Counted from the first letter of the stretch, positions 29,537 to 38,532 are shown. The stretch is 64,000 bases of DNA from Janibacter sp. DB-40 (GCF_029510815.1 NZ_CP120360.1:1550001-1614000); one strand, 5' to 3'. Program-made: numbers and translations. The notes: generated by a model from the sequence alone, not told the origin.

Positions 29537-29965
29537 TCAGCCCTGAGCAGGGCGCAGCGTCATCGAGATCGAGTTGATGCAGTACCGCTGGTCGGTGGGG
29601 GTGTCGTACCCCTCACCCTCGAAGACGTGGCCCATGTGGCTGCCGCAGTTGGCGCAGCGGACCTCGACGCGGGGACGGCCCGGCAGCGAGTCGTCCTCGA
29701 TGTACTCGACGCGGTCCCCGGCGAGGGGGGAGTAGAAGGAGGGCCACCCGCAGTGGCTCGAGAACTTCGTCTCCGAGGTGAACAGCTCGGTGCCGCAGGC
29801 GCGGCAGGCGTAGACGCCCTCCGTCGTGGTCTCGTTGTACTCACCGGTGAAGGGACGCTCCGTCCCGGCGGCGCGAAGCACGGAGTACTCCTCCGGGCCG
29901 AGCTCCTGGCGCCACTCCTCGTCGGTCTTGCTCACGGCGTAGTCGCGGCCGGTGGGCTCCATCAT
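29537..29965 (-). CDS. msrB: Peptide-methionine (R)-S-oxide reductase MsrB
   Basis: 142 aa, repairs oxidised methionine in the cytosol. Structural zinc cysteines are in CRACG and CANCG, and the catalytic Cys is in DQRYCINSISM. GWPSFYSPL and GHVFEGEG are conserved. AAGGAG lies before the ATG at 29965. It stands alone between the repeat-bounded gene and a hairpin; no msrA is in the window. Confidence 0.96.
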   Translation of the reverse strand: MMEPTGRDYAVSKTDEEWRQELGPEEYSVLRAAGTERPFTGEYNETTTEGVYACRACGTELFTSETKFSSHCGWPSFYSPLAGDRVEYIEDDSLPGRPRVEVRCANCGSHMGHVFEGEGYDTPTDQRYCINSISMTLRPAQG

Positions 29966-30002
29966 GGTGTGACTCCTTCTCGTCGCTGGTCTCCATCATG
30001 CA

Positions 30003-30041
30003 ACGCCGCGGCCCCCGGAGATCATCCGGGGGCCGCGGCGT
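30003..30041 (-). terminator. Hairpin between ectD and msrB
   Basis: A perfect 17-bp stem (30003-30019 with 30025-30041) with a 5-nt loop lies 19 nt after the ectD stop on the reverse strand, just upstream of msrB. Confidence 0.75.
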
Positions 30042-30060
30042 GCGGGTCGTCGCCCGGGGA

Positions 30061-30963
30061 TCAGTCGATCTCCCGGTGCGCCAGGTACTCCGGTCGCGGG
30101 GCGGAGGCCGCGAAGGGCTCCTGCAGCCGGTTGGAGACGGCGTTGAACACGACGAAGAGGTTGCTGCGCGGGTCCGGGGAGATGTTGCCGGCCGAGGCGT
30201 GCATGCAGTTGGAGTCGAAGTACAGCGCCGATCCGGCGGGGCCGGTGATCATGTCGATCCCGTGCTCCTGTGCCAGTCGCGTGACATCCTCCTCGTCGGG
30301 GGTGCCGAAGGGCGGGCGGTAGGAGCTCAGCGACTCGCGGTGGTAACCGTCGGGCGTCTCCCCGACGCAGCTGACGAACTGCTTGTGCGAGCCGGGGATG
30401 ATCATCAGCGCGCCGTTGGTCTCGTAGTTCGGTGTCAGCGCGAGCGAGACGCTGAGGGCACGCGGGGTCGGCATGCCGTCCTCCGCGTGCCAGGTCTCGA
30501 AGTCGCTGTGCCAGTAGAACGGTCCGCCGGCGAAGCCCGGCTTGAGGTTCATCCGGCTCTGGTGGACGTAGACGTCGTCGCCGAGGATCTGCCGGGCCAC
30601 CCCGACGATGTCCTCGCGGCCCACGATCTCGGCGATCGCGTCGCTGAGCCGGTGGACGGCGAAGATCGAACGAACGTCACCACTGGAACGCTCGCGGATG
30701 ATCCGCTCGTCCTCGCCGAGGCGGTCGGTGATGGTGCCCACCTCGGACAGGCAGGTGGCGATGTCGTCCTCGGAGAGGACTGACTCGGCCGTGTGGTAGC
30801 CGCGCTGGTCGTAGCCGCGCAGCTGGTCCCGCGACAGTGGGCCCGAGGCATCCTGGCTCCACACCACGGAGTGGGAGCGCGGCTCGATCTGGCTGCGGTC
30901 GGCCAGACGGGTGCGATAGACGTCGATCGTCGTCGTGCTTGCGGTTTGAGTTCCCGTGATCAA
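30061..30963 (-). CDS. ectD: Ectoine hydroxylase (EctD)
   Basis: 300 aa, Fe(II)/2-oxoglutarate dioxygenase converting ectoine to 5-hydroxyectoine, an osmo- and thermoprotectant. The EctD signature runs through QSRMNLKPGF, FYWHSDFETWHAEDGMP (iron His and Asp) and PGSHKQFVSCVGETP; a distal MHASAGN gives the second iron His. TTG at 30963 is chosen: AAGGGA lies 6-7 nt upstream, and the resulting 300 aa is the family length. The longer frame to 31083 adds unrelated residues. ectABC are not adjacent, so the gene is solitary and the ectoine must be made elsewhere or imported. Confidence 0.9.
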   Translation of the reverse strand: MITGTQTASTTTIDVYRTRLADRSQIEPRSHSVVWSQDASGPLSRDQLRGYDQRGYHTAESVLSEDDIATCLSEVGTITDRLGEDERIIRERSSGDVRSIFAVHRLSDAIAEIVGREDIVGVARQILGDDVYVHQSRMNLKPGFAGGPFYWHSDFETWHAEDGMPTPRALSVSLALTPNYETNGALMIIPGSHKQFVSCVGETPDGYHRESLSSYRPPFGTPDEEDVTRLAQEHGIDMITGPAGSALYFDSNCMHASAGNISPDPRSNLFVVFNAVSNRLQEPFAASAPRPEYLAHREID

Positions 30964-31146
30964 TGCAGATCCCTTTCGCTCAATCCGGCGTCGGTGGTGC
31001 CGGTCTTCGTGTTTTGTTGTCAACGAGGGGGGGACTTGCTCCCTGTCGGCAGATTGCCAATGTGCGCCCTGCGGCGCAACCATGTCCTACCCGGCGGGCG
31101 AGGCGTCATGTGGGCCTTGGCCCGCTTCTTTCGTCCGCGGAGCCCA

Positions 31147-31158
31147 TAGGCTGGCGGC
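31147..31158 (+). promoter_or_regulatory. Leaderless promoter of the PolDom gene
   Basis: TAGGCT at 31147-31152 is followed by exactly 6 nt and the ATG at 31159. No Shine-Dalgarno sequence is present. Confidence 0.55.
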
Positions 31159-32241
31159 ATGGCCAGGACACCGGCGGCAGTCGTGACGGCAGGGGAGCGG
31201 GAGGTACGGGTCTCCAGCCCGGACCGGGTCGTGTACGAGGAGACCGACCGGACCCCTGCGATCACCAAGCTCGAGGTCTGCGAGTACGTCGCCGCCGTCG
31301 GCGCGACGATGATGCGCACGATCGGTGAGCGCCCCACCGCGATGGAGCGCTGGCCGGACGGCTGGCGCGAGGGGATGCGCCTGGCGGTCGGCCCCAAGGA
31401 CGGCGACGCCGACGGTTTCTACCAGAAGAGGCTTCCCCGGGGAGCGCCGGACTACGTCGAAACCGTCGACATCACCTTCCCGAGCGGACGCACGGCCGCC
31501 GAGCTGTGCCCGACGGAGCCGGCGGCGCTGGTGTGGGCGGCCCACATGGGGACGCTGACCTTCCACCCGTGGCCGGTGCGGCGGCCCGATGTCGACCACC
31601 CGGACGAGCTGCGGATCGACCTCGACCCGCAGGAGGGGACCGACTTCGCCGACGCGCAGCGGGTCGCCGGGGTCGCCCGCGAGCTGCTGGAGGAGCTCGG
31701 TCTGCGGGGCTACCCCAAGACGAGCGGCAACCGCGGGATCCACATCTACGTGCGGATCGAGCCACGGTGGTCCTTCGAGGAGGTGCGCCACGCGGCGATC
31801 GGCTTCGGTCGCGAGCTCGAGCGCCGTGACGACTCGGTGACGACGGCCTGGTGGAAGGAGGAGCGCGGCGAGCGGATCTTCGTCGACTACAACCAGAACA
31901 ACCGCGACCGCACGATCGCCGGGGCCTGGAGCCTGCGGGCGCGGCCCGGAGCACCCGTGAGCACGCCGATGACGTGGGAGCAGCTCGCAGCCGTCACCGA
32001 CCCGCGCGAGTACAACCTGACCACCGTCTTCGACCACCTCGCCGACGGCGACCCGTGGATCGACATGGACGACCGGGCCCACTCGTTGGACCCCTTGCTC
32101 GAGCTGTGGGAGACCCTGCCCGGTGGCGAGCTGAGCTTCCCGCCCGACTACCCCAAGATGCCCGGCGAGCCCCCACGGGTGCAGCCGAGCAAGAAGGTCG
32201 CCGAGCACTGGGACGAGGAGGGCAACCGCATCGAGGACTGA
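31159..32241 (+). CDS. LigD-type polymerase-domain protein (archaeo-eukaryotic primase family)
   Basis: 360 aa standalone PolDom/Prim-Pol. The catalytic aspartates are in ELRIDLDPQEG, the nucleotide site is KTSGNRGIHIYVRI, and VDYNQNNRDRTIAGAWSLR is the third family block. No ligase or phosphoesterase domain is fused. It faces an ATP-dependent ligase across 14 bp, the same partnership as mycobacterial Prim-PolC with LigC, which fills and seals short gaps in base-excision repair (family knowledge). An NHEJ role is less likely because no ku gene lies in the window. Confidence 0.9.
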   Translation: MARTPAAVVTAGEREVRVSSPDRVVYEETDRTPAITKLEVCEYVAAVGATMMRTIGERPTAMERWPDGWREGMRLAVGPKDGDADGFYQKRLPRGAPDYVETVDITFPSGRTAAELCPTEPAALVWAAHMGTLTFHPWPVRRPDVDHPDELRIDLDPQEGTDFADAQRVAGVARELLEELGLRGYPKTSGNRGIHIYVRIEPRWSFEEVRHAAIGFGRELERRDDSVTTAWWKEERGERIFVDYNQNNRDRTIAGAWSLRARPGAPVSTPMTWEQLAAVTDPREYNLTTVFDHLADGDPWIDMDDRAHSLDPLLELWETLPGGELSFPPDYPKMPGEPPRVQPSKKVAEHWDEEGNRIED

Positions 32242-32255
32242 GCCCCCGGGACCAC

Positions 32256-33314
32256 TCAGTCGGCGAGGACCTCGCCCAGGTCGTAGGCCGCGGCCCGGTC
32301 GATCTGGTCCAGCGTGCACGACTCCGGTTCGCGGTCCGGCCGCCAGCGCAGGAACTGCACGGTGTGCCGGAAGCGGTGCCCCTCGAGCTGGTCGAAGGCG
32401 ACCTCGACCACCCACTCGGGGTGCAGCGGCACGAACGAGACGTCCTTGCCCGAGGAGAAGCGTGACCGGTCGGTCTCGGCGTGCTCGACCGAGCCGTCCG
32501 CGTCCCGTCGCACGAGCGGCTCGAGCTCGTCCACGAGCTCCAGGCGCCGCTTGGCGGTGAAGGCCGCGATCCCGCCGACGTTGAAGAGCTGGTCACCGTC
32601 GTAGAGACCGAGCAGCAGCGAGCCGACGCCCTGCCCGGACTTGTGCACGCGGTAGCCGGTGACGACCGCCTCCGCGGTGCGCTTGTGCTTGATCTTGAGC
32701 ATCGTGCGCCTGCCCGGCTCGTACGTCGAGGCGAGCGCCTTGGCCACGACCCCGTCCAGCCCGGCGCCCTCGAAACGCACGAACCAGTCCCGGGCCTCGT
32801 CCGCGTCCCGCGTCACCCTCGTCAGGTGCAGCGGGGCTCCCTTCGCCATCGTGGTGAAGACCGACTCGAGCTGCTCCCGGCGGCGGGCGAAGGGGGACCC
32901 GGTCACGTCCTCGTCGCCGAGGGCCAGCAGGTCGAAGGCGATGAGCTCCGCCGGGGTCTGCGCGGACAGCTTGGTGACGCGTGACTCGGCGGGGTGGATC
33001 CGCTGGCCGAGTGCCTCCCAGTCCAGGCGCTGCGCACCCGGCTCACCGCTGCGGACGACGATCTCGCCGTCGACCACGACCCGGTCGGGCAGGTGCTCGC
33101 GGCAGGCGTCGACGAGCTCGGGGAAGTACCGGGTGAGTGGCTTCTTGCCGCGACTGGCCAGCTCGACGTCGTCCCCGTCCTTGACGACGAGACACCGGAA
33201 CCCGTCCCACTTCGGCTCGTAGGAGTACCCCCCGTCGACGGCGTCGGCCGCCGGCACCTCCGTGACGGCCTTGGCGAGCATCGGGGACAGGTCGAGGTCG
33301 GGAAGGGGTGTCAC
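32256..33314 (-). CDS. ligC: ATP-dependent DNA ligase (LigC type)
   Basis: 352 aa, minimal nucleotidyltransferase plus OB-fold ligase. Motif I with the adenylated lysine reads EPKWDGFRC near residue 35. VVDGEIVV is motif III, GLDGVVAKA motif IV and RTMLKIKHKR motif V. The OB domain ends with the family-typical HTVQFLRWRPDREP. The length matches LigC, not the larger LigB or LigD. It is convergent with the PolDom gene and presumably acts with it in DNA repair. Confidence 0.93.
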   Translation of the reverse strand: MTPLPDLDLSPMLAKAVTEVPAADAVDGGYSYEPKWDGFRCLVVKDGDDVELASRGKKPLTRYFPELVDACREHLPDRVVVDGEIVVRSGEPGAQRLDWEALGQRIHPAESRVTKLSAQTPAELIAFDLLALGDEDVTGSPFARRREQLESVFTTMAKGAPLHLTRVTRDADEARDWFVRFEGAGLDGVVAKALASTYEPGRRTMLKIKHKRTAEAVVTGYRVHKSGQGVGSLLLGLYDGDQLFNVGGIAAFTAKRRLELVDELEPLVRRDADGSVEHAETDRSRFSSGKDVSFVPLHPEWVVEVAFDQLEGHRFRHTVQFLRWRPDREPESCTLDQIDRAAAYDLGEVLAD

Positions 33315-33360
33315 TCGTCACATTCTGCCCCCTCCGTCCCGGATTTGAGAGCATGGTCCC

Positions 33361-34530
33361 GTGACGACGTCGAGGACCGTGGCCGAGCGGGCAGTGACCT
33401 ACGGGTCCGTCGCCGCCGCGTCCGCGCTCGTGGGAGCAGGCTCCGTCTGGGTCGGGGGCGCGACCTACTTCGCCCGCCGCGTCCTCACCCCGGACCCGAT
33501 CCGCCCCGACGACACCGTCGTCCACGTCGTGCACACCGACAGCGTCACGCTCTCGGGCACCGATGACATCCTCGTCCCCGGCCGCTACGGCCTCTGGCTC
33601 GACGGCGGCAGGGGTCATGCCCGGGTCGGCGGCGTCCTCGAGGTCGACCACCGGCGCCGGCGGGTACGCCGCGAGCTGCTCGGGGTGGACCGGGGGACGC
33701 TGCAGCCGGGTCCCGCTCGCTTCAACGGCTACTACTGGGGGCGCGACCCGCAGGCGGACCTCGGCCTGGCGACCGAGGAGGTGGTCGTCCCCGCCGGGCT
33801 CGGGCCGATGCCCGCCTGGATCACGCCGGCCCCGCACGGCACCGGTGACCGCTGGGCGATCCTCGTCCACGGTCGCGGCGCCCAGCGCATCGAGGCGATC
33901 CGGGCCGTCCCCGCGCTGCACGAGGCGGGCCTGACCTGTCTGGTGCCGAGCTACCGCAATGACGGCGAGGCCCCGGTGGGCCCCGACGGGCGCTACAACC
34001 TCGGCCTGTCGGAGTGGCGCGACATCGAGGACGCCGTCTCGCTGGCGTTGGCCCGTGGAGCCCAGGAGATCATCCTCGTCGGGTGGTCCATGGGCGGCGC
34101 GATCGTGCTGCAGTTCCTCGACCGCTCGCCCCTCTCCAGCGTCGTCTCGCGGGCCGTGCTCGACGGCCCGGTCGTCGACTGGGGGGACGTGCTCAAGCAC
34201 CACGCCGATCTGCACCGTGTGCCCGCGCCCGTCTCCCACCTGGGCAGCGCCCTGATGGGGCAGCACTGGGCCAAGCGCCTCGTGGGGGTCTCGGAGAGCG
34301 TCGACGTCGCCAGGACCGACTGGGTCGCCCGGGCCGAGGAGCTGCACCACCCGATGCTCCTCATCCACTCGCGCGACGACGAGTTCGTGCCCGTGGGGCC
34401 GAGCGAGGCGCTCGCACAGGCGCGGCCCGACCTGGTCACCTTCGAGCCCTGGTCGCTCGCGCGGCACTGCAAGGAGTGGAACGTCGACCCGCGGCGCTGG
34501 AACGCCGTGGTCGCCGACTTCGTGCGCTGA
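33361..34530 (+). CDS. Alpha/beta hydrolase with N-terminal membrane anchor
   Basis: 389 aa. Residues ~12-35 are hydrophobic and may anchor the protein or act as an uncleaved signal. The hydrolase part starts near residue 155 (WAILVHGRGAQR) with the nucleophile in GWSMGG, Asp in SRDDEFVP and His in ARHCKEWN. The ~100 residues between are a family-specific cap. Substrate unknown. GTG 33361 follows a weak GAGCAT -10-like box by 6 nt. Confidence 0.85.
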   Translation: MTTSRTVAERAVTYGSVAAASALVGAGSVWVGGATYFARRVLTPDPIRPDDTVVHVVHTDSVTLSGTDDILVPGRYGLWLDGGRGHARVGGVLEVDHRRRRVRRELLGVDRGTLQPGPARFNGYYWGRDPQADLGLATEEVVVPAGLGPMPAWITPAPHGTGDRWAILVHGRGAQRIEAIRAVPALHEAGLTCLVPSYRNDGEAPVGPDGRYNLGLSEWRDIEDAVSLALARGAQEIILVGWSMGGAIVLQFLDRSPLSSVVSRAVLDGPVVDWGDVLKHHADLHRVPAPVSHLGSALMGQHWAKRLVGVSESVDVARTDWVARAEELHHPMLLIHSRDDEFVPVGPSEALAQARPDLVTFEPWSLARHCKEWNVDPRRWNAVVADFVR

Positions 34531-34592
34531 CCCCGCTCGTTGCCCGCGACCCCCGCTCCGCGCGCAGCGGGCCGGGGCCCGTCGAGCGGGGT

Positions 34593-35270
34593 TCAGCGCA
34601 CCGGGCGCCAGAGACCGAGCAGGGTCCCGTCCTCTTCCAGCAGGTGCCGACAGGCGAGCTCGACGTCGACGTCGGCGCCCTCGAGCAGACGCGGGTGGTC
34701 ACCCCGGCCGCCACCGACGAGATTCGGCGTCCACGACAGGGCGATCTCGTCGACGAGACCGAGCGCGACCAGCTCGGCGGCGAGGGTGGGGCCCCCTTCG
34801 CAGAGGACGTGGGGACCGACCTCCCGACGCACGCGCTCGAGCAGCCGCGGCAGGTCGACACCGTCCTCCCCGCAGATCCAGACCGACTCGCCCTCGGTGG
34901 CACCCGAGGCCGCGGTCGTCGCGAGGACCACGCCCTCCTGCCCCCGCACGGAGTCCGGCAGCTCGGATCGGCCCGAGACCACGACGACGGGGAGGCGTGC
35001 CGGGCCGTACTCCTCGGCCCGCACCGTCCCTGCCCCGACGAGGAGGACATCGGCCGCCCGGCGCATCGCCGTGAAGCCACGGTGGTCGGCCGCGGAGTTG
35101 ATCGTCCCCGACCGTCCGTCGGGACCGGTCGCCGCCCCGTCGAGCGTGGTGACGAAGTTCAGCCGCAGGAGCGGTCCCGTGGCGGCGTAGAGCGCATCGA
35201 GGTCGACGCTGGTGAGCTCGTCACCGGGGGAAACGCGGGCGGCGGCGTGGTCACAGGTCAGGACGCGCAT
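34593..35270 (-). CDS. RibD C-terminal/dihydrofolate reductase-fold protein (pyrimidine reductase family)
   Basis: 225 aa single-domain NADPH reductase fold. LNFVTTLDGAATGPDGRSG, the cofactor segment DVLLVGAGTVRAEEYGP and CEGGPTLAAELVALGLVDE are the RibD_C motifs. It lacks the deaminase half of RibD, as in many actinobacterial stand-alone pyrimidine reductases. Whether it serves riboflavin or another reduction cannot be decided, since no rib genes are near. Start ATG 35270; the frame start at 35777 overlaps the polyphosphate kinase and is rejected. Confidence 0.85.
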   Translation of the reverse strand: MRVLTCDHAAARVSPGDELTSVDLDALYAATGPLLRLNFVTTLDGAATGPDGRSGTINSAADHRGFTAMRRAADVLLVGAGTVRAEEYGPARLPVVVVSGRSELPDSVRGQEGVVLATTAASGATEGESVWICGEDGVDLPRLLERVRREVGPHVLCEGGPTLAAELVALGLVDEIALSWTPNLVGGGRGDHPRLLEGADVDVELACRHLLEEDGTLLGLWRPVR

Positions 35271-35315
35271 GCCGCGAGTCTGCCCCACGAGGGCCGTGGC
35301 TGACATGATCGACGG

Positions 35316-36191
35316 ATGGGCAAGGACACGAAGTCGGGCACGAAGAAGACCTCCTCGAGCACGCCGTACCGGGATGCCCTGCGCGTGGAGCCGGGCTCGG
35401 ACCTGACCGCCATCGACACCCGCGGCACCCCGATCTTCGACGGCGGCAAGACGAAGGGCAAGGAGGCGTTGGCCGATCTGGCCAAGCCCGTGTCGGACCT
35501 GCAGGAGCGGCTCTTCGCCGAGGCGACCACAGGGAGTCGGCGCAGCATCCTGCTGGTCATCCAGGGCATGGACACCGCCGGCAAGGGCGGCGTGATGCGC
35601 CACGTCGTCGGCAACGTCGACCCCCAGGGCGTGGCGATCACCGCGTTCAAGGCGCCGACGGACGAGGAGCTGCAGCACTCCTTCCTCTGGCGCATCCGCA
35701 AGGCACTGCCGCAGCCCGGGCAGATCGGGGTCTTCGACCGCAGCCACTACGAGGACGTTCTCGTCGCGCGAGTCCACGAACTCGTGCCCAGGACGCAGCT
35801 GTCACGTCGCTACACGCAGATCAACACCTTCGAGGAGGACGTGGCCGGCTCGGGCACGACGATTATCAAGGTGATGCTGCACATCAGCAAAGACGAGCAG
35901 AAGGAGCGACTGGCGGAGCGGCTCGAGCGGCCGGACAAGCACTGGAAGTTCAGTCCCGGCGACATCGACGAGCGTGCCCACTGGGACGAGTACCAGGAGG
36001 CCTATCGCATCGCGATCGACCGGTGCTCCACCGGCATCGCGCCGTGGTACGTCGTGCCGGCGGACCGCAAGTGGTACGCCCGGCTCGCCGTGATGAATCT
36101 GCTCAAGGAGCACCTCGAGGGACTGGACCTGCACTGGCCGGCGGCGCACTTCGACGTCGGGGAGCAGCAGGAGCGGCTCAGGAGGTCCTGA
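35316..36191 (+). CDS. ppk2: Polyphosphate kinase 2 family protein
   Basis: 291 aa, PPK2 fold, transfers phosphate between polyphosphate and nucleotides. Walker A VIQGMDTAGKGG, lid-proximal VFDRSHYEDVL as Walker B, and the DKHWKFSPGDIDERAHWDEYQEAY block typical of AMP/ADP-phosphorylating PPK2. The N-terminal 20 residues are a basic tail. Monocistronic between divergent and convergent neighbours. The class (I-III) is uncertain. Confidence 0.93.
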   Translation: MGKDTKSGTKKTSSSTPYRDALRVEPGSDLTAIDTRGTPIFDGGKTKGKEALADLAKPVSDLQERLFAEATTGSRRSILLVIQGMDTAGKGGVMRHVVGNVDPQGVAITAFKAPTDEELQHSFLWRIRKALPQPGQIGVFDRSHYEDVLVARVHELVPRTQLSRRYTQINTFEEDVAGSGTTIIKVMLHISKDEQKERLAERLERPDKHWKFSPGDIDERAHWDEYQEAYRIAIDRCSTGIAPWYVVPADRKWYARLAVMNLLKEHLEGLDLHWPAAHFDVGEQQERLRRS

Positions 36192-36203
36192 TCGCTCCGG
36201 CGG

Positions 36204-37877
36204 CTACACCGACGCCGAAGCCCGGTGGATGGCGGTGGCCCCGGCCAGGGTGACGAGGTCGGGATCCAGGGTGCCGAAGTTCATCGCCCTGGCCCCGCCG
36301 AGGCGCGAGGCCACGAAGGCCTCGGCCATGTCGCCGGGGGAGTGGGCGACCATCAGGCTCGCCTGCAGGACCAGCGCGAGGCGCTCGACGAGCCGCCGCG
36401 AGCCCATGGCCACCCGGTCGGCGTCCTGGGCCCCGAGCTCGCTGCAGTCGCGCTCCAGGTCGTCCAGTGCGGCGTCGAGGACGGGGAGCTGTCCACGGGC
36501 GACGGAGGCCTCCTTGAGCAGCGCCATCAGCGAGGCCGGCTCCTTGGCGATCGCCCGGAGCACGTCCAGCGCGTTGACATTGCCCGAGCCCTCCCAGATC
36601 GAGTTCAGGGGAGCCTGCCGGTAGAGCCGGGCCATGCCGTGGTCCTCGACGTAGCCGTTGCCGCCGAGGCACTCCATGGCCTCCGCGGTGAAGGTCGAGG
36701 CGCGCTTGCAGACCCAGTACTTGCCGACCGCGACCCCGAGCCGGGACAGCTCGGTGTCGCCCTCGTCGAGCGCGTGGGCCAGGCGCAAGCCCAGCAGGGT
36801 GGCTGCCTCGGACTCCAGGGCGAGATCGGTGAGGACGTTGCGCATCAGCGGCTGGTCGACGAGGGTGCGCCCGAAGGCGACGCGGTGCTGTGTGTGGTGG
36901 ACCGCCCGGGTCAGCGAGGCGCGCATCGTCGCGGCCGACCCGAGGATGCAGTCCAGCCGGGTGGTGGCCACCATGTCGATGATCGCCCGGACCCCGCGGC
37001 CCTCCTCGCCGACGAGCGCGCCCCAGGTGCCGTCGAGCTCGACCTCGGAGGAGGCATTGGAGCGGTCGCCGAGCTTGTCCTTCAGCCGTTGCAGGGCGAA
37101 GGGGTTGCGCGTCCCGTCCTCGAGGACGCGGGGGACGAGGAAGCAGCTCGGAGCGGCCTCCGGAGAGGTCTTGGCCAGCACGAGGAAGACGTCACTCATC
37201 GGTGCCGAGCAGAACCACTTGTGCCCGGTCAGCCGATAGGTCTGCCCGGTCATCGGCCCGCCGGGCGCAGCGACGGCGTGGGTGGTGTTCGCCCGCACGT
37301 CGGAGCCGCCCTGCTTCTCGGTCATCCCCATGCCGGCGATGACGCCGGACTTCGCCCCCGGCTCGCGCAGCCCGAAGTCGTAGTCACGGGAGGCCAGCTT
37401 GCTCTCCCAGCGCGCCGCGAGCTCCGGTGAGTGGCGAAGGGCGGGGACGGCCGCGTTGGTCATCGTGATCGGGCAGATGTGGCCGGGCTCGGCCTGGCTC
37501 CAGGTGATCAGGCCGGCCGCCCGCCGCACGTGCGCGCCGCTCCCTTCGCCCCGGGTCCATGCCTCGCCGGTGAGCCCGGCGTCGGCGGCGGTACGCATCA
37601 GCTCGTGCCATCCGGGATCGAACTCGACCTCGTCGATGCGGTGACCGAAGCGGTCGTGGGTGACCAGCCGCGGGGTGTTGCGGTGGGCACGGTCGGCCCA
37701 GCCGGCGGCCTCCTGCGAACCTGCCAGGAGCCCCAGGGCGGTGAGCTCCGCCACGGACGTCGCCCGCTGCTCGGCGGGGACCCAGCGGGAGATCCCCTCG
37801 GTGAGCGCGGGGTCGGTGGAGAAGACGTCCTGGCCGCTCAGCGGCGGGGGCTGGTTGGTCACCTCGTGCGTCGGCAT
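36204..37877 (-). CDS. AidB-like acyl-CoA dehydrogenase
   Basis: 557 aa flavoprotein of the AidB subgroup of acyl-CoA dehydrogenases. GMGMTEKQGGSDVRANTT is the flavin/substrate loop, and HKWFCSAPMSD, RVAFGRTLVDQPLMRN and ECLGGNGYVEDHGMARLYRQAPLNSIWEGSGNV-type blocks follow (the last spans ~36590-36690). In E. coli AidB is induced by alkylation and binds DNA; here the role could equally be isovaleryl/acyl-CoA oxidation. Length fits AidB (~540). ATG at 37877; no ribosome site stands out. Confidence 0.88.
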   Translation of the reverse strand: MPTHEVTNQPPPLSGQDVFSTDPALTEGISRWVPAEQRATSVAELTALGLLAGSQEAAGWADRAHRNTPRLVTHDRFGHRIDEVEFDPGWHELMRTAADAGLTGEAWTRGEGSGAHVRRAAGLITWSQAEPGHICPITMTNAAVPALRHSPELAARWESKLASRDYDFGLREPGAKSGVIAGMGMTEKQGGSDVRANTTHAVAAPGGPMTGQTYRLTGHKWFCSAPMSDVFLVLAKTSPEAAPSCFLVPRVLEDGTRNPFALQRLKDKLGDRSNASSEVELDGTWGALVGEEGRGVRAIIDMVATTRLDCILGSAATMRASLTRAVHHTQHRVAFGRTLVDQPLMRNVLTDLALESEAATLLGLRLAHALDEGDTELSRLGVAVGKYWVCKRASTFTAEAMECLGGNGYVEDHGMARLYRQAPLNSIWEGSGNVNALDVLRAIAKEPASLMALLKEASVARGQLPVLDAALDDLERDCSELGAQDADRVAMGSRRLVERLALVLQASLMVAHSPGDMAEAFVASRLGGARAMNFGTLDPDLVTLAGATAIHRASASV

Positions 37878-37976
37878 GGGTGCAGCCTAGAGCGCGGGCC
37901 CGGGGGCGGGCGCGGCCCTCTCCGGAGGGCGAGTTCCCCGGCAATCCGGGCGACTCGGGCCGTGTCAGTGCCCAGT

Positions 37977-38006
37977 TTGGTTCTGACGGAATCTATGGGC
38001 TAATCT
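37977..38006 (+). promoter_or_regulatory. Promoter of the tRNA cluster
   Basis: TTGGTT (37977-37982), an 18-nt spacer and TAATCT (38001-38006) lie 40 nt before tRNA-Gly. Confidence 0.5.
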
Positions 38007-38045
38007 TCCACAGCACGCCGACGCAGAGAAGCGGCAAGCGTGAGT

Positions 38046-38118
38046 GCGGATGTAGCTCAGTTGGTAGAGCGCAACCTTGCCAAGGTTGAGGTCGCCGGTT
38101 CGAGGCCGGTCATCCGCT
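38046..38118 (+). tRNA. tRNA-Gly (GCC)
   Basis: Acceptor GCGGATG pairs with CATCCGC, discriminator U at 38118. The anticodon stem CAACC/GGTTG encloses loop TTGCCAA, so the anticodon is GCC. D-arm GCTC-AGTTGGTA-GAGC and a GGTTCGAG T-loop are present. CCA is not encoded. Confidence 0.95.
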
Positions 38119-38140
38119 CGGAAGGTTCACCGCCTTCATT

Positions 38141-38211
38141 GGTGGAGTGGCCGAGAGGCGAGGCAACGGCCTGCAAAGCCGTCTACACGGGTTCAAATCC
38201 CGTCTCCACCT
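38141..38211 (+). tRNA. tRNA-Cys (GCA)
   Basis: Acceptor GGTGGAG/CTCCACC with discriminator U at 38211, as expected for tRNA-Cys. The anticodon stem ACGGC/GCCGT encloses CTGCAAA, giving GCA. T-loop GTTCAAATC. CCA is not encoded. Second gene of a Gly-Cys-Val cluster. Confidence 0.95.
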
Positions 38212-38254
38212 CGACCGTGCAGAGCCTGCATGGAACTGAAAAGTGCACGACCTC

Positions 38255-38329
38255 GGGCGATTGGCGCAGCGGTAGCGCGCTTCCTTGACACGGAAGAGGT
38301 CACTGGTTCAAACCCAGTATCGCCCACCA
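38255..38329 (+). tRNA. tRNA-Val (GAC), CCA encoded
   Basis: Acceptor GGGCGAT/ATCGCCC, discriminator A at 38326 followed by an encoded CCA (38327-38329). The anticodon stem CTTCC/GGAAG encloses TTGACAC, giving GAC. Third member of the cluster. Confidence 0.95.
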
Positions 38330-38383
38330 GCACGACGAAGGCCCCCGAGCAGCGGAGACGCTGCTCAGGGGCCTTCGTCGTGC
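38330..38383 (+). terminator. Terminator of the tRNA cluster
   Basis: A 54-nt hairpin begins right after the CCA of tRNA-Val. Arms GCACGACGAAGGCCCC and GGGGCCTTCGTCGTGC flank an inner GAGCAGCG-GAGA-CGCTGCTC, with one C/A mismatch. Confidence 0.85.
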
Positions 38384-38532
38384 CCGGAGGGTGTCGTGGC
38401 GCGGGGTCGCTCGGCGCATCCGGACGTGTCATGTCGCGACGAGCGGGTAGGACAGCGGCGACCGTAGGGCGCCGTGCCGAGAACGGGAACGGCCGGATCT
38501 TGCGGGACATGGTCTGACGAGAGGAACCCACG

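Noticed and set aside
38046..38329. Integration site at the tRNA cluster
   Set aside because: No integrase gene and no repeated tRNA 3' end were seen nearby; the cluster is followed at once by a normal terminator.
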